A stretch of 33,032 nt of DNA from JAMOAW01 sp039908535 (GCA_039908535.1 JAMOAW010000019.1:1-33032); one strand, 5' to 3'. Counted from the first letter of the stretch, positions 1 to 8,627 are shown. The notes: generated from the letters alone by a model not told the origin. Translations and numbers: made by a program.

Positions 1-165
1 GACCTTGGGGGATTGCATCCCCCAATCCCCCTGCTTTTTGAAGGAAGCAAAACCGAGGTCAAAAGCAAAATCAAAGGCAAAACCCTGGGGGCAATCCCCC
101 AGACCCCTTTTTTTTTAAATTATAAAATCAAAGAACAGACGACCACGGTTAAGTGTGGTGGTCCC
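1..165 (-). repeat. Family A repeat element, inverted and truncated by window edge
   Basis: This is the reverse complement of most of the element at 25149-25377. It shows two hairpin modules (TTGGGGGAT/ATCCCCCAA near 6-26 and CTGGGGG/CCCCCAG near 97-114) linked by A-rich hexamers. It ends at about 165 with GTGGTGGTCCC, which matches the other copy's terminal inverted repeat with one substitution. About 57 bp of the expected other end lie before base 1. No gene was seen in 1-326; the remainder, 166-326, shows nothing recognisable. Confidence 0.85.
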
Positions 166-326
166 CTTTAGAGGGGGAGGTGCGCAAAAGCTGCTTTCAT
201 GGAGGACAGTTTTTTTGCAAGCAAAAGAGGGGGGGATGATTTTTTTGTCGGTTTTAATGACACCGTATCAATTTCCTGCCTGTATTGTGAGCTACCCATA
301 TTTAAAATGAACTAAACTGGATGTTA

Positions 327-1448
327 TTACGCCTGTTTCTCACGTTGTTTTTTTAGATTTAATAATTTATTCCAGTGATTTTGGGAAGCAAGGCACCAGT
401 GTATCCAAGCCAACCAGCCTTTGCGATGCCAATTGATGATGGTTGCCTCTTCTAAGGTGGCCAGTTTAGCTTCATTTAAAACCATAAAGTCGGTTATGCG
501 GAATACGTTGGTATTGTCTTTGAGATCGATTGATCCTGTAGAGAGCATGTTATGTGTCATCAGGGCGGTGACGAATTCGGCGGTGACTTGGCTTTGGGTA
601 TGGAACTTGCGGCAGATTTCCATTTCTTGGATGAGGACGGGGGTAGGGGCTCCAGACGCGTCTAAGAGTAGGGACCCTTCTGTGCCGTTGTTGAAAAAAT
701 CGCTCTCACTATCGATGCACATATGGAGTTGCTCGGACCCTGGGGGGTTATGCAAGGCGAAGGGATAACGTTGGACATAGAGGGGAACATAGGCCTCTTC
801 AAGCCATGCGCCATTGGGGTCAACGAACAGATTTTCCTCGTTTTGGAGTCCTAAAATGGCGATGGGGTGATGCGGGGGGTCGACAAGGAAAACGATGGGA
901 TAATTCAGGCAGGCTGGACGGAATTCCTCTCCGTTTAAAAGGATGGCATGGGTTGATGCGGCATAATGATAGGGACGATGGGAGGCAAGGATCCACTCTT
1001 TGTGTTTGACTGTACTTAATAGAACTACTTTGCGATAGAACGCTTGCGAGAGGGGCACCTTGTCTGGAATGGGTGGTGGTGAGGCCTCCTGTGGTGGTTT
1101 TGGGTTTTGCAAAGCCTCTATGGCCTCTTGGATTGGTGCGGCACTCTGGTCTTGGGCAATCGGTTCTGGGATTTTCTCTTGAGGAGTCTCTACTGGAGGG
1201 CGTGGAGAGGGTGTTGGGGGTTGCTCTTCTGGTATGGGGGGCGTTTTAATGGTGGTTTGGGTGGCACTGGTATTGGTTGGGTTTGTGGTGACCCAGGCCT
1301 TTTTTACATGGGGTTTGGCGTCGTTTTCAGCTGGTTTGATAAAAAAAATTTCCGAGCATTTGAGACAACGGATTTGCCGTCCTTTGGGTGGAATTTTGGC
1401 ATCATTGACTTTATAGCGGCTGTTACAGTGATGGCATTGTACAATCAT
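327..1448 (-). CDS. SapC-family protein with N-terminal MJ0042-type zinc ribbon
   Basis: The 373-residue protein has three parts. Residues 1-37 form a zinc-ribbon with CxxC pairs at C5/C8 and C28/C31, as in MJ0042/zinc_ribbon_5 domains. Residues about 50-130 are a Pro/Gln/Glu-rich low-complexity linker. Residues about 130-365 resemble the SapC family (YPIVFLVD, LGLQNEENLF, YVPLYVQRYPF). SapC is named from Campylobacter S-layer loci, and its biochemical role is not established. There is no signal peptide, so the protein is probably cytoplasmic. It lies 11 bp downstream of the TolC-like gene and both appear to be co-transcribed, which suggests a link to type I-like export or surface-layer assembly (inference). 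The ribbon could bind nucleic acid or simply be structural. The SapC assignment is fairly firm; the function is unknown. Confidence 0.8.
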   Translation of the reverse strand: MIVQCHHCNSRYKVNDAKIPPKGRQIRCLKCSEIFFIKPAENDAKPHVKKAWVTTNPTNTSATQTTIKTPPIPEEQPPTPSPRPPVETPQEKIPEPIAQDQSAAPIQEAIEALQNPKPPQEASPPPIPDKVPLSQAFYRKVVLLSTVKHKEWILASHRPYHYAASTHAILLNGEEFRPACLNYPIVFLVDPPHHPIAILGLQNEENLFVDPNGAWLEEAYVPLYVQRYPFALHNPPGSEQLHMCIDSESDFFNNGTEGSLLLDASGAPTPVLIQEMEICRKFHTQSQVTAEFVTALMTHNMLSTGSIDLKDNTNVFRITDFMVLNEAKLATLEEATIINWHRKGWLAWIHWCLASQNHWNKLLNLKKQREKQA

Positions 1449-1459
1449 GTTCAGTGCCC

Positions 1460-2872
1460 TTATTCAGAAGGAGTCGATGGAGCAGAGTTTGGATTTAATT
1501 GGGTATTTTGGGGCGCAGCGTGACGATTCGGAGAGCTGTTTTTATCGAGGTTTTCCATTTTTAATTCTCCTTCAGAAAATAATAGTTGAAACAAGGCTTT
1601 GACAACCATATAGCGGCCTTTGGTCAATTCGGTTTCGGCTTGGAATAGTTGATTTTGGGTATTCATCAGGTCGAATGCCGAGCGACTGCCGGAACGGAAT
1701 TCGGCGGAGACCCCTTTGAGTGTTTCACGACTGACACGCACCGACTCTTGTAAGGCGATGAGGGTGGATCGGGTGCTTTCAAAGGTCATATAGGATTGTT
1801 CAATTTCTCGTATGGCCTGGAGACGTAGTCTTGCCACCTCTGTTTTTTGGGTGGAGCGGGCGGCAATGGCTTCTCTTGTTCTTGAGGAGGTGCTGCCGCC
1901 GGAGAAGATGGGCAGGCTGGCTTTGAGCATGATGGATTTTTCATACAACAATTCTTGTCCGCTCAGGTTGGTATCTGCATAGCGATTGCCTGTAAAAGAG
2001 AGATTAAGGGAAGGCATATGTCCAGATTTTTCAATATTGACCAAGCTATCGGAGACTTCAAGTCGGTAGTTTGCGGCGCGCAGGTCAGGGCGGTTATCTA
2101 CACGGGAGAGAAGATCCTGTAATGGAGGTGGGCGATAGGTGGTTGGCACTTCTGGTATGGTTAAATTGGGCAGGATATCGGATCCCACCCACTCTTTGTA
2201 TTGTGAGCGCGTTATGTCGATATCGTTAAAGGTGCGGGCCAATTCAGCGGTGGCATTGGCCACTTGGGCCTGGGCATGATTGATGTCGGTTTTTGTCATA
2301 TCACCTGCTTGGTACCCTGCTTCGGTCATTTTTAGATTTCGGTTGGCGGTGGCCAAGTTTTGTTCGGCTAGTTTGGCGATCTCTTCGGCCTGACGCACGT
2401 TGATCATGGCGCGGACGGTCTCTAGGATGATTATTTGGCTGGTGGCTTGCAGATCTTCTTCGAAAGCGGCAATGTAGGGTTTGGTTTGGGAGAACGATAA
2501 TATTGCAGGAATATCGACAATGGTTTGACTGATTTCGACGCCGAGGCTTTTTTGGGTATTGGATGAAGCACCATGTTCCCGTCCGATACGGTCGTTGTTG
2601 ATGGCCGAGACCATGTTGACGTGGGGAAGAAAGATCGCCAAATTTTGATTATATTTTTCTTGTGCGGCGATTAGTCTTGATCGCGCTTCTTGTATTTGCG
2701 GGTTAGATTGCAGGGTAGAGAGGATCACTTGGAGAAAAATGTTTTTTTCGTCTTCTTGGGCATTGTTTTCAGAGGGCATGGTCAAACTGACGATAAGAGC
2801 TGTCGTGAGTATGATGGCAGATCTAGAAAATAGCCATACGGTATCACAGAAGTTGCTTAGTCGAAAGTGCAT
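1460..2872 (-). CDS. TolC-family outer membrane channel
   Basis: About 470 residues, the usual TolC length, with an N-terminal signal segment (hydrophobic core around SAIILTTALIVSL). The body has long Ala/Gln/Glu-rich helices and the two repeated halves typical of TolC, with sequences such as VRQAEEIAKLAEQNL and ETLKGVSAEFRSGSRSAFDLMNTQNQL. Such proteins form the trimeric outer-membrane/periplasmic tunnel of type I secretion systems and efflux pumps. An upstream ATG at 2878 abuts a GAGGA motif with no spacing, while the next ATG at 2872 sits 6 nt from it, so 2872 is preferred. The SapC-like gene follows 11 bp downstream. No ABC exporter or adaptor is present beside it, so the partner inner-membrane machinery must be elsewhere. 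A second, NodT-type outer-membrane factor in this window belongs to a different pump. Confidence 0.88.
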   Translation of the reverse strand: MHFRLSNFCDTVWLFSRSAIILTTALIVSLTMPSENNAQEDEKNIFLQVILSTLQSNPQIQEARSRLIAAQEKYNQNLAIFLPHVNMVSAINNDRIGREHGASSNTQKSLGVEISQTIVDIPAILSFSQTKPYIAAFEEDLQATSQIIILETVRAMINVRQAEEIAKLAEQNLATANRNLKMTEAGYQAGDMTKTDINHAQAQVANATAELARTFNDIDITRSQYKEWVGSDILPNLTIPEVPTTYRPPPLQDLLSRVDNRPDLRAANYRLEVSDSLVNIEKSGHMPSLNLSFTGNRYADTNLSGQELLYEKSIMLKASLPIFSGGSTSSRTREAIAARSTQKTEVARLRLQAIREIEQSYMTFESTRSTLIALQESVRVSRETLKGVSAEFRSGSRSAFDLMNTQNQLFQAETELTKGRYMVVKALFQLLFSEGELKMENLDKNSSPNRHAAPQNTQLNPNSAPSTPSE

Positions 2873-3031
2873 GTGCATTCCTCATGGTCCTGCTGGTATT
2901 TTTTTTGGGTGCAGTATCCATTATATGGTGTTTTTTATGGTTATGCATCGGTAAAGTTTTTGCAATATATGTGCCAATTGTTGTTATTTTTAGATCGTTT
3001 ATTTTTTGGTAACTTGGTGCCGGAGGCGAGT

Positions 3032-4226
3032 ATGGGCTCTGTAATAAAATGGATATTTATTCAGAAGGCTCTCTTTCTTTCTATGCTTATCATTTGGGTT
3101 GGTTTGCTGGGGCGTGCGGTGATTGACAAGGTGTTGGCCAGTCATGGAGGAGCTTCTGCGGTGGCCTTATGGGGTCAAATTGGATCGATCGTGGAGCTTT
3201 TTTCCGGTGTGGGATTGAGTGGCATTGGGGTTGGGGTGTCGGTGTTGGTGGCCAAGCAGAGACAACGTTCTGAACAATGGGCCACCTTGCGCGCTGGGGT
3301 TGGTCTTGGATTGTTTTTTTCAGGGCTGTTATGGATAGGGGTGTGGTTGTTATTTATTGTGGCTGGCCTGTTTTGCGGGTTGGTTGACGATCGTACCGGG
3401 GATGCTCAATTGCTATTGGCAGGGGAAACAATACCGATTATGGATGTTGGTTTGGGTCGTGGTTAACTTTGGTGGGAGTATGATGGTTTTGTTATGGCCA
3501 TCGGTTTTTTCGCTTATGCAGCGGCTGATTTGGGTGCAAATTTTTTTGGCCGTTGGGGCGGCATTTGGCATGGGTATCCATTTTATGCGTCATGCAGGAG
3601 GAGTCGCGGGAAGGGGATCTTGGTGGCCTTTGCTGCATTTTGCCAAACCGAGTTTGGTGATCGGTCTGTTAAGCCCCCTTTCGGCTCTGTTGATGCGGCG
3701 TTTGTTGGCGGAGGGTCTCTCTTGGCGTGAGGTGGGGATGATTCAAGCGCAATGGCGTGTTACCGATTGGGTGATGGCTTTGGCCAGTGGTGTGATGGCC
3801 ATACGTTATTTACCATTGTTGAGTGCGGAACTTTCTACGGCGACTTTTTTCCGTTTATTGCGCCAGATGGCCTTGGTGACTTTGCTTCCTGGTGCCTTTT
3901 TTTTGTTGGGCTATTTATGGTTTCAGAATTCTTTGCTGGTTTTTTTTTATCAAGTGGATTTCGCGCTCTCGACACGGGCGGCGGCTCTGTTTTTATTGGG
4001 GGATTGGGTACGGATTATTTCTTGGATATTTTTATATGCGTTGTTCGCACGTCGGCAGACCTGGGCCATTGCCGTGGGAGAGTTTTTGTCTATTCCACTT
4101 TTTGTGACTCTGGTTTGGCTCTCGCCAAGCCCAATGAACCCCGTTTTTGTCGCGGAACTGTGGTTGGTCAGTTATTGCGTTTATGCCATTTTTAACGGAT
4201 TCATGGTGATGAGGTCATCTCCATGA
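3032..4226 (+). pseudogene. Wzx/RfbX-like polysaccharide flippase, interrupted by a +1 frameshift
   Basis: Two overlapping frames together make one membrane protein of about 397 residues, the usual size for an O-antigen/polysaccharide flippase. The first frame (start 3032, MGSVIKWIF) runs to a stop near 3465. The second carries the remaining hydrophobic helices to 4226. The frames join naturally at the GGGG run at 3422-3425: with three Gs the reading is AQLLLAGKQYRLW. The cluster context (ChbG-type deacetylase, GT2 and GT4 downstream) fits a lipid-linked sugar flippase. The family assignment rests on overall hydrophobicity, length and neighbours rather than a diagnostic motif. The extra G could be a sequencing error, a phase-variable site or a true inactivating mutation. 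Confidence 0.7.
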
Positions 4227-4232
4227 ATCCGT
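4195..4232. terminator. Long hairpin at the convergent flippase / Cys-rich gene ends
   Basis: A perfect 12-bp stem (ACGGATTCATGG at 4195-4206 with CCATGAATCCGT at 4221-4232) encloses a second small stem (GATG/CATC). It overlaps the flippase stop codon and lies 14 bp from the stop of the opposite-strand gene at 4247. There is no long T-run, so intrinsic termination is uncertain; it may act as a bidirectional 3'-end stabiliser. Confidence 0.5.
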
Positions 4233-4246
4233 TGTATTTGGTATGA

Positions 4247-5230
4247 TTAATAGGGTAATGGTTTGGTCGCGTTGACGCACCGATGATCTTTACATATAAC
4301 CGGTGGCTGTGCGATGCACATATAGGCAGGGCAGATCAATGACTCATTTTTGTCCAGATCATCTGGAAAGCCAAAAGTAGAACATTGAGAGACCCATTGC
4401 GATTCATTTTCAAGGGCGATATCCCGGTTGATGGGGGCGGCGCAGAGGGGACAATAGCACTCTTCTGGGGAAGAGACAGGGTGTTGGTAGGGGGAGGAGG
4501 TGCATTGGCTGTCGGTATCACAAGAGAGGTTAGGATCTATATTTTGTTCCATTGGCAGAAAAAAATCACTGGCAACCAAGGTGAGTCCATCCCCAGCAGC
4601 ACCTTGGTTGCGTATGACTTGATTGTGTCCGCGAGCTAGAAGGCCATCGGTGGCTAAAATTTTAAAAGCTTCGGCTTTATTTTCTTTGTTTGTTTTGACA
4701 CCATTTAGGTTGACTCCCGATAGAGCCTGAATGGTCGGGAAGTTTAAAAGATTTTCTTGGATGTTGTAACACGGGGCGGCGACACAGACGATGTTTTTAG
4801 AGTTTAGTTGGTACCAAGAGTCTTTATTGGAGAGGGGGGTGGTACGAACGGAGTGCCAAGCTTGTTCAGCGATGAGGATTCCCAAATTGCCAAAGTTTGG
4901 AAAATTCTCTGCAATCAATCTGCCCTTGATGAGGATGGTGCTGGTTTGCTTGTCTTGACGGATGTCGCCCCAGTCGATGCGGGCAACATAACAAGATTTT
5001 TGGAGTTGTCCATCGCTACAGCGGGTTGTTTTGCTGTTGACTGCAGAGAGGAAATAGCCGCCACACAAAGGGGAGACGCATTCGCGCATATCGGGTTGAA
5101 TGGTATAATATTGCACTTTTTTTTGTATTGGAGCAACAGAACCAGAATCTGCTGAGGTAGATACGGTATCTTCTCCATAGGCCAAAGGAGTTGTTAACAG
5201 CAGTGCAGCGAAAATGAGATTTTTGATCAT
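4247..5230 (-). CDS. Secreted Cys-rich protein, DUF6748-like N-terminal region
   Basis: The 327-residue protein begins with a clear Sec signal peptide (MIKNLIFAALLLTTPLAYGE). The start is supported by an AGGA 8 nt upstream. Residues about 40-90 contain YYTIQPDMRECVSPLCGGYF, then VNSKTTRCSDG and CYVARIDW. This resembles DUF6748, a domain of unknown function seen in secreted proteins and lipoproteins. The last 100 residues are Cys-rich (CDTDSQC, CYCPLC, CPAYMC, CKDHRC), consistent with a small disulfide-bonded module. It is therefore probably periplasmic or extracellular. It lies within the polysaccharide cluster but on the opposite strand, so it is probably independently expressed. No enzymatic motif was recognised. 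The domain name is from memory and should be regarded as tentative. Confidence 0.72.
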   Translation of the reverse strand: MIKNLIFAALLLTTPLAYGEDTVSTSADSGSVAPIQKKVQYYTIQPDMRECVSPLCGGYFLSAVNSKTTRCSDGQLQKSCYVARIDWGDIRQDKQTSTILIKGRLIAENFPNFGNLGILIAEQAWHSVRTTPLSNKDSWYQLNSKNIVCVAAPCYNIQENLLNFPTIQALSGVNLNGVKTNKENKAEAFKILATDGLLARGHNQVIRNQGAAGDGLTLVASDFFLPMEQNIDPNLSCDTDSQCTSSPYQHPVSSPEECYCPLCAAPINRDIALENESQWVSQCSTFGFPDDLDKNESLICPAYMCIAQPPVICKDHRCVNATKPLPY

Positions 5231-5346
5231 GTCGTTATCCTTTGCATAAAGAGTTTGAAAATGAAGAAGTCTTGATCACAGAATAATATTTTTTCATGTA
5301 AAATCAATAAAAAAATATTTTATCGTTTTCTTGGAAGGGAGCAGGA

Positions 5347-5397
5347 ATGCAGAAAATTTTAGTGTGTGATCGTCAGCATATGATGGTGGATGGATGA
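5347..5397 (+). CDS. Possible 16-codon leader ORF coupled to the deacetylase
   Basis: An ATG at 5347, preceded by a strong GGGAGCAGGA Shine-Dalgarno stretch, opens a 16-residue frame (MQKILVCDRQHMMVDG). Its TGA at 5395-5397 overlaps the deacetylase ATG at 5394 as ATGA. This arrangement is typical of translational coupling. The deacetylase ATG has only a GGTGGATGG-type context of its own. No homology can be claimed and chance is possible. Confidence 0.35.
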   Translation: MQKILVCDRQHMMVDG

Positions 5398-6221
5398 CAA
5401 TCGGGTTACGTCGTTTGATTGTCAATGCCGATGATTTTGGTCTGTCTGAGGGGGTTAATCAGGGGATTTTGTTGGCGTTTGCACAAGGGGTGGTGCGTTC
5501 GACGACGTTGTTGGCCAATATGGCGGGGTTTGACCATGCCGTTGGTCTGGCACGGCTTTCTCCAGGGTTGGGGGTGGGGGTGCATTTAAATTTAACTTGG
5601 GGTCGGCCAGTGACTCCAGTGGCAGAGGTGGCTTCCCTTGTCGATGGTGAGGGGAATTTTTTTGGGGGGCCTGGCCCATTATTGTGGCGTTATTTGGCTG
5701 GTCGGGTCGCTCTCCATGAGGTGTACAGAGAGTGTGTGGCGCAAATTCGGCGGGTGTTAGAGGCTGGTATTGTCCCTACTCATGTGGACACCCATCACCA
5801 CTTGCACGCTTTTCCAGGGTTGTCTAGGGCGGTTATACAGGCCGCAACTGCCGAAGGGGTGTGGCGGATGCGTTGGCCTTTGGCCCAGGGCAGTGTGGCG
5901 GGGAGGAGTTGGGGGCGGGTTGGGATGAAAAAAATTCTTTCGGTATTGTTGGTTGCGCGTTTAAAGCGTACCTTGCTTGCCGGGGGGGTGTGGACTCCTG
6001 ATCTTTTTTTTGATCCAGGAGTGAGGGGAATGAATGTCAAGGAGATTCCTTTATGGCAGGGTGTAGCCGAGTGGGGGTGTCATCCAGCGCTGCTCGAACC
6101 CGTTGGTTTGCCTTGTTTGGGGCGTGTGCAGGAGTTGGCCCATCTGATTGATCCAGCCCTTAGGCAGGCATTGATGCAGGCTGGTATATCATTGATTCAT
6201 TATGGGGAGTTGAAAAATTGA
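5394..6221 (+). CDS. ChbG/HpnK (YdjC) family carbohydrate deacetylase
   Basis: The 275-residue protein has the family's metal-site motifs: NADDFG (D13, D14), GVHLN (H64) and THVDTHHHLH (H130, D132, H134-H138). Family members remove N-acetyl groups from sugar substrates, such as chitooligosaccharides in ChbG or an N-acetylglucosamine-hopanoid intermediate in HpnK. The length is close to the family's usual 250-290. It overlaps the downstream GT2 gene at its stop codon, so the pair is probably translated together. With the GT2 and GT4 neighbours it most likely modifies a lipid-linked or surface sugar (inference). No hopanoid biosynthesis gene is visible here, so the HpnK function specifically is not supported. 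Confidence 0.9.
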   Translation: MTIGLRRLIVNADDFGLSEGVNQGILLAFAQGVVRSTTLLANMAGFDHAVGLARLSPGLGVGVHLNLTWGRPVTPVAEVASLVDGEGNFFGGPGPLLWRYLAGRVALHEVYRECVAQIRRVLEAGIVPTHVDTHHHLHAFPGLSRAVIQAATAEGVWRMRWPLAQGSVAGRSWGRVGMKKILSVLLVARLKRTLLAGGVWTPDLFFDPGVRGMNVKEIPLWQGVAEWGCHPALLEPVGLPCLGRVQELAHLIDPALRQALMQAGISLIHYGELKN

Positions 6222-7207
6222 GCATGGATCAACCTGGGTATCCTTTGATCTCTGTGGTGGTTCCCGCTTGGAACGAAGCCGAAAACTTGGAAAGTTTGTA
6301 TCAAAGTGTGCGGCCCGTACTAGAGCGCATCGCCATTCCTTGGGAGATGGTCATTGTCGATGATGGTTCTACGGATGCGACTTTTGCGATTATTCAACGT
6401 CTGCATCAACAGGATTATCGGGTGCGCGGGGCGCAGATGCGGGTTCATTTGGGTAAAGGAGCGGTCTATGCAACCGGTTTTCATCTCGCTAAAGGGGATA
6501 TTCTTCTCACCATGGATGCCGATCTACAAGACGACCCTGAGGATCTTCCGATTTTGTTGGCTGCGTTGGGGCCTATGGAAGATATGGTGATTGGTTGGAA
6601 GGTCTCTGGAAAAGGGGATCATTTTCGCAGTCAAGCCTCGGTGTTATTTAACGCCATTGTCTCTTATTTGACGGGATTAAAATTGCACGATGTCAATTGT
6701 CCTTTACGGGCCTTTCGTCGGGAGGTGGTAACGGAAGTGCCGTTGTATGGGGATTTGTTTCGTTTTTTGCCGGTTTTGGCCTTTCATCGGGGGTTTCGGG
6801 TGGTAGAGGTGCCAGTTAAGAACTATCCCCGTGGTCATGGGTCGAGCAAGTTTGGTTTGGAGCGGTATTATCGGGGGGTCCTGGATCTTTTGACCGTTGT
6901 TTTTTTGACGCGTTTTGCCAAGCGGCCTTTGCATTTTATCGGTATTGGTGGATTGCTTACTTTTATTGCCGGATTTGGCATTAATCTATTTTTATTGATT
7001 GCTCATCTATTTTATGTGTTCGGAGCCGATATCGATCCCTCTTGGGATTTGCACAATCGCCCTATGTTGATGTTGGGTATGTTGCTATTGATCTTTGGTG
7101 CGCAATTTTTTTCTATGGGTTTACTTGGCGAACTGTTTATCTCTCGAGGGCATGGTCTTGGTGGGGTGGGGGATTATCCAATTCGGTGTCGAGTGCCTGT
7201 GGAGTAG
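6218..7207 (+). CDS. GT2 family glycosyltransferase, polyprenyl-phosphate type
   Basis: A 329-residue DPM1/ArnC-like glycosyltransferase. The N-terminal GT-A domain has SVVVPAWNEAENL (11-24), VIVDDGSTD (46-53) and the DAD metal motif followed by LQDDPEDL (100-110). Two C-terminal membrane segments follow (FIGIGGLLTFIAGFGINLFL and MLMLGMLLLIFGAQFFSMGL). Such enzymes transfer a sugar from a nucleotide donor to undecaprenyl or dolichyl phosphate on the cytoplasmic face. The start may be TTG at 6218, 8 nt after GGGGAG and overlapping the deacetylase stop, or ATG at 6224. Spacing favours 6218, codon preference favours 6224. Coupling to the deacetylase suggests the two act on the same sugar, as with ArnC and ArnD in aminoarabinose synthesis, although the deacetylase here is a different family. 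Confidence 0.9.
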   Translation: MSMDQPGYPLISVVVPAWNEAENLESLYQSVRPVLERIAIPWEMVIVDDGSTDATFAIIQRLHQQDYRVRGAQMRVHLGKGAVYATGFHLAKGDILLTMDADLQDDPEDLPILLAALGPMEDMVIGWKVSGKGDHFRSQASVLFNAIVSYLTGLKLHDVNCPLRAFRREVVTEVPLYGDLFRFLPVLAFHRGFRVVEVPVKNYPRGHGSSKFGLERYYRGVLDLLTVVFLTRFAKRPLHFIGIGGLLTFIAGFGINLFLLIAHLFYVFGADIDPSWDLHNRPMLMLGMLLLIFGAQFFSMGLLGELFISRGHGLGGVGDYPIRCRVPVE

Positions 7208-7266
7208 CTGCTCTCTTTGGGGGGATTAAAGCAGATTAAAGAGGTTCATCAGGAGTTATTTGCCAC

Positions 7267-8394
7267 GTGCGTATTGCCGTTGTTGGTTTAGCAGCACCTT
7301 TTCGGGGGGGGATTGCCCATTATACAGCGCGGTTGTGTCAGGCGTTGGCGGTGGGGCATACGGTTGTTTTGTTTGGTTTGAAAAAGCAATATCCCCATTT
7401 TTTATTTCCCGGTACCAGTCAGTTAGATTTGGCCTCTTCATGGAGTCCCTCTTTTCCTTATGAACAAATTTTGGTTCCATGGTCTCCGGTGACTTGGTGG
7501 CGGAGTTGGCAGCGTTTGCGGGCATTTCAGCCCGATTTTATTCTTTTTTGTTGCTGGCACCCCTTTTTTGCGCCAGCCTTTGGGACGTTGGCGCGGTTGG
7601 CCTTCGGGTTGGGGGAGATTCCATCGGTGATTTTATGTCATAATGTGCGCCCCCACGAGAGCCATTTTTGGGATGGCTTGTTGTTGCGTTATCTCTATAC
7701 CAGTGGCAGAGGTTTTATTGTGCATGCCAATGTAGAGAGGGATCGTTTGCGGGTTTGGTCTGGGGATCATCCAGTTGGTGTCTATCCTCATCCGGTCTAT
7801 GATCATTTTGCGGTTTCTGGTTTGGAGGGGGATCGTCGGATGATTCGGGCCCAGTTGGGGCTCTCTGAGTCGCATGTGGTGCTCTTTTTTGGGTATGTGC
7901 GGGCCTATAAAGGGCTTGGGGTATTGCTGGACGCCCTTTTGGATCCCCGCTTGGAGATGGCGATCCATTTATTGCTGGTTGGGGAGTTTTATGATGATCC
8001 AGCCCTCTACCAAAGGCAATTAAAGGCATTGACGGCCCAGGGGCGATTGACGTTGGTGGATCGTTATGTGGCCGATAGCGAGGTGGGGCGTTGGTTTATG
8101 GCGGCGGATCTTTTGGTTGTCCCATATTTGTCCGCCTCGCAAAGTGGTGTGGTGCAGATTGCCAGGGCGTTTGGGTTGCCAGTGATAGCAAGTCGCGTTG
8201 GGGGATTGCCAGAGGTGGTGCGGCATGGGGTTGATGGATGGTTGGTCTCTCCTGGAGATGGTGAGGCGTTGATGCAGGCATTAAAATACCATTTTGGTGG
8301 GGGTGGGCAACGTTTAGAGGTGGATTCTTTTCAGGTTGCTTCTTGGGAGGGAATGGTGAAAACTATTGAGAATTTGGTGCCATATTTGAAATAA
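7267..8394 (+). CDS. GT4-like (GT-B fold) glycosyltransferase
   Basis: The 375-residue protein has a GT-B layout. The N-terminal domain opens with RIAVVGLAAPFRGGIAHYT, where the GG loop is typical of GT4. The C-terminal nucleotide-binding domain has VLFFGYVRAYKGLGVLLDAL, LLVGEFYDD and SQSGVVQIARAFGLPVIASRVGGLPEVV, the sugar-nucleotide site region. The start is a GTG at 7267, supported by AGGAG 11 nt upstream and by the canonical N-terminus it produces. There is no signal peptide or membrane span, so it is probably a cytoplasmic, peripherally membrane-bound enzyme. It follows the GT2 gene by 59 bp and is likely part of the same unit. Donor and acceptor sugars cannot be read from the sequence. 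Confidence 0.9.
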   Translation: MRIAVVGLAAPFRGGIAHYTARLCQALAVGHTVVLFGLKKQYPHFLFPGTSQLDLASSWSPSFPYEQILVPWSPVTWWRSWQRLRAFQPDFILFCCWHPFFAPAFGTLARLAFGLGEIPSVILCHNVRPHESHFWDGLLLRYLYTSGRGFIVHANVERDRLRVWSGDHPVGVYPHPVYDHFAVSGLEGDRRMIRAQLGLSESHVVLFFGYVRAYKGLGVLLDALLDPRLEMAIHLLLVGEFYDDPALYQRQLKALTAQGRLTLVDRYVADSEVGRWFMAADLLVVPYLSASQSGVVQIARAFGLPVIASRVGGLPEVVRHGVDGWLVSPGDGEALMQALKYHFGGGGQRLEVDSFQVASWEGMVKTIENLVPYLK

Positions 8395-8446
8395 GTGCGC
8401 GGGGATGGCCGTAACGCCAGTTTAAAATTATTTTTAAATTTTGCGT

Positions 8447-8475
8447 TGACTTTTTTATCACACTGTGTTCAAATA
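8447..8475 (+). promoter_or_regulatory. Weak sigma70-like promoter candidate
   Basis: TTGACT is followed after about 17 nt by TCAAAT (4/6 to the -10 consensus). It would give a leader of more than 200 nt that contains a family B repeat before the barrel gene at 8704. This rests on sequence match only. Confidence 0.25.
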
Positions 8476-8486
8476 GTCTCTTAGCC

Positions 8487-8627
8487 GATGCCCTGCGGGT
8501 AAAAAATGAAAGGCAAAATCCTGAGGGGTGGAGAACCGCCCCCCAATTTTAAAAAAAAGAGGGGGTCTGGGGGATTCATCCCCCAGGGTTTTTATTTTAA
8601 TTTTTTGCCCGCATGATATCCTGTTCT
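8487..8627 (+). repeat. Family B repeat unit 1, with palindromic ends
   Basis: The core carries a degenerate hairpin (GAGGGGTGGAGAACCGCCCCCC), then AAAAAAAAGAGGGGGTCTGGGGGATTC-type sequence and the CTGGGGGAT/ATCCCCCAG hairpin. The left end (ATGCCCTGCGGGTAAAAAAT) is an inverted copy of the usual right end (ATTTTTTGCCCGCAGGGCAT), so this copy has near-matching termini; the right copy has lost GGGC. It occupies most of the 309-bp gap 8395-8703, which holds no gene. Confidence 0.8.

Noticed and set aside
1..165. CRISPR array or tRNA-like structures suggested by recurrent hairpins
   Set aside because: The repeats are dispersed, not regularly spaced with unique spacers, and no tRNA arm signature is present.
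421..1523. Plus-strand open frames opposite the SapC-like gene
   Set aside because: They are antisense shadows of a well-supported minus-strand gene, with no family motifs or ribosome sites.
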